This document shows, one piece after another, positions 5,328-5,748 of a stretch of 5,748 nt of DNA (position 1 is its first letter; each line of letters starts with the position of its first letter). Origin of the DNA: an uncultured Alphaproteobacteria bacterium (GTDB taxonomy: Bacteria; Pseudomonadota; Alphaproteobacteria; Rs-D84). The DNA is taken from assembly GCA_937901165.1 (NCBI GenBank), contig CALCGS010000107.1, positions 1-5,748 on the forward strand, in the 5' to 3' direction. The notes below the pieces were generated by a model that was given only the letters and a program-made list of their open reading frames with translations, did not search any database and was not told the DNA's origin. The translations under genes and the position numbers were made by a program.

Positions 5328-5748
5328 ATGAAAAAAAATAATTCTATTTTGAAATTTTTAACACCTGTATTAATCGCATTATTATTATGCGAAACTGGAT
5401 ATATTATTAAATCACAACCTGATATTAATTATGCAAAAAAAACAAAAAAAGAATTTGAAAAACTGGATGCAACAAAAAGAAAAAACGACACCATTGTTTT
5501 GACGGCACATGAAAAATTTGCACAAGATAGTGCAACCGTCACAGAACAAATGTTAAAAATTTCTGATAAAATATATCAATTTATCGCAGAAAATATATAC
5601 ACACATCCATATCGTGCAAATGAAAATTTTTTCATTCAAGAATTTGATTCTTTATCTTTATCTGAAAAAAACGAAATTCAAAAAGTTGCACCAATTGATG
5701 TTGAACTAATTAAAAGTATATATCCTTTTGATAAGGTTTATGAATTCA
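5328..5748 (+). CDS. Unrecognised membrane-anchored or exported protein, 5' part (3' end outside window)
   Basis: A reading frame open from the ATG at 5328 to the window edge (140 codons seen, no stop), so the true length is unknown. I do not recognise the family. The N-terminus is MKKNNSILKF followed by a hydrophobic stretch (about 10-27) with a positively charged front: a single N-terminal membrane anchor or uncleaved signal, placing the rest outside the inner membrane. Glu22 within the segment is unusual. Cys21 follows LLL, which is a poor lipobox, so a lipoprotein is unlikely. A Lys/Glu/Asp-rich, probably helical section follows (about 35-55). The rest (about 56-140) is soluble and mixed, with a possible helix at 74-90, a Tyr/Phe-rich part (YTHPYRANENFF, 91-102) and a helical section 110-131. 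The coding assignment is supported by the perfect promoter and by AT-rich codon use like its neighbours. No Shine-Dalgarno precedes the ATG and the next in-frame ATG is codon 75, hence the leaderless proposal. Confidence 0.8.
   Translation, partial: MKKNNSILKFLTPVLIALLLCETGYIIKSQPDINYAKKTKKEFEKLDATKRKNDTIVLTAHEKFAQDSATVTEQMLKISDKIYQFIAENIYTHPYRANENFFIQEFDSLSLSEKNEIQKVAPIDVELIKSIYPFDKVYEF

Noticed and set aside
5328..5400. Lipoprotein signal with Cys21
   Set aside because: The residues before the Cys are LLL, lacking the small residue normally required at -1, and Glu follows; a plain membrane anchor is more likely.
1..5748. CRISPR array, insertion sequence, phage or defence genes
   Set aside because: No regularly spaced repeats, no transposase or integrase motifs and no inverted-repeat-bounded segment were seen on reading both strands.

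Overview
The window is a dense, AT-rich bacterial segment. Five plus-strand genes are packed end to end: the 3' part of metG, then queH, fabD, fabG and mnmG. They are followed by a minus-strand tRNA-Thr(CGT) and the 5' part of an unrecognised membrane-anchored protein. The wording of FabD, FabG and MnmG, the 'WRYALL...PE' block of MetG and the genomically encoded CCA of the tRNA suggest a host-associated or compact-genome alphaproteobacterium. This is inferred from remembered family sequences, not from a search. All five visible stop codons are TAA, and Trp is read from TGG in the usual way, so the code looks standard.

Layout: metG (1-1277, 5' truncated) overlaps queH (1267-1809) by 11 bases. 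A 29-base gap leads to fabD (1839-2714). A possible internal promoter overlaps the end of queH. fabG (2716-3444) starts one base after the fabD stop, and mnmG (3446-5095) starts one base after the fabG stop. A hairpin at about 5096-5121 probably terminates both the operon and the tRNA that converges on it (5124-5199, minus). The AT-rich gap 5200-5327 holds divergent promoters. The plus-strand one has perfect -35 and -10 hexamers, and its expected start point falls on the ATG of the last gene (5328 to the window end).

Functional theme: the operon mixes translation functions with two early fatty-acid synthesis enzymes. MetG charges tRNA-Met. QueH finishes queuosine at wobble position 34. MnmG with MnmE makes the (carboxymethyl)aminomethyl group on wobble U34. 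FabD makes malonyl-ACP and FabG reduces 3-ketoacyl-ACP. The usual next genes acpP and fabF are absent, and mnmG sits in their place.

Most of the window is housekeeping and I see no new defence or mobile system. The points most worth a second look are: a MetG tail that reads like the N-terminal tRNA-binding domain of PheT rather than the usual MetG tail; an unusually short MnmG with changed near-invariant N-terminal motifs; a tRNA-Thr with C instead of U at position 55; and a probable leaderless mRNA driven by a perfect consensus promoter.
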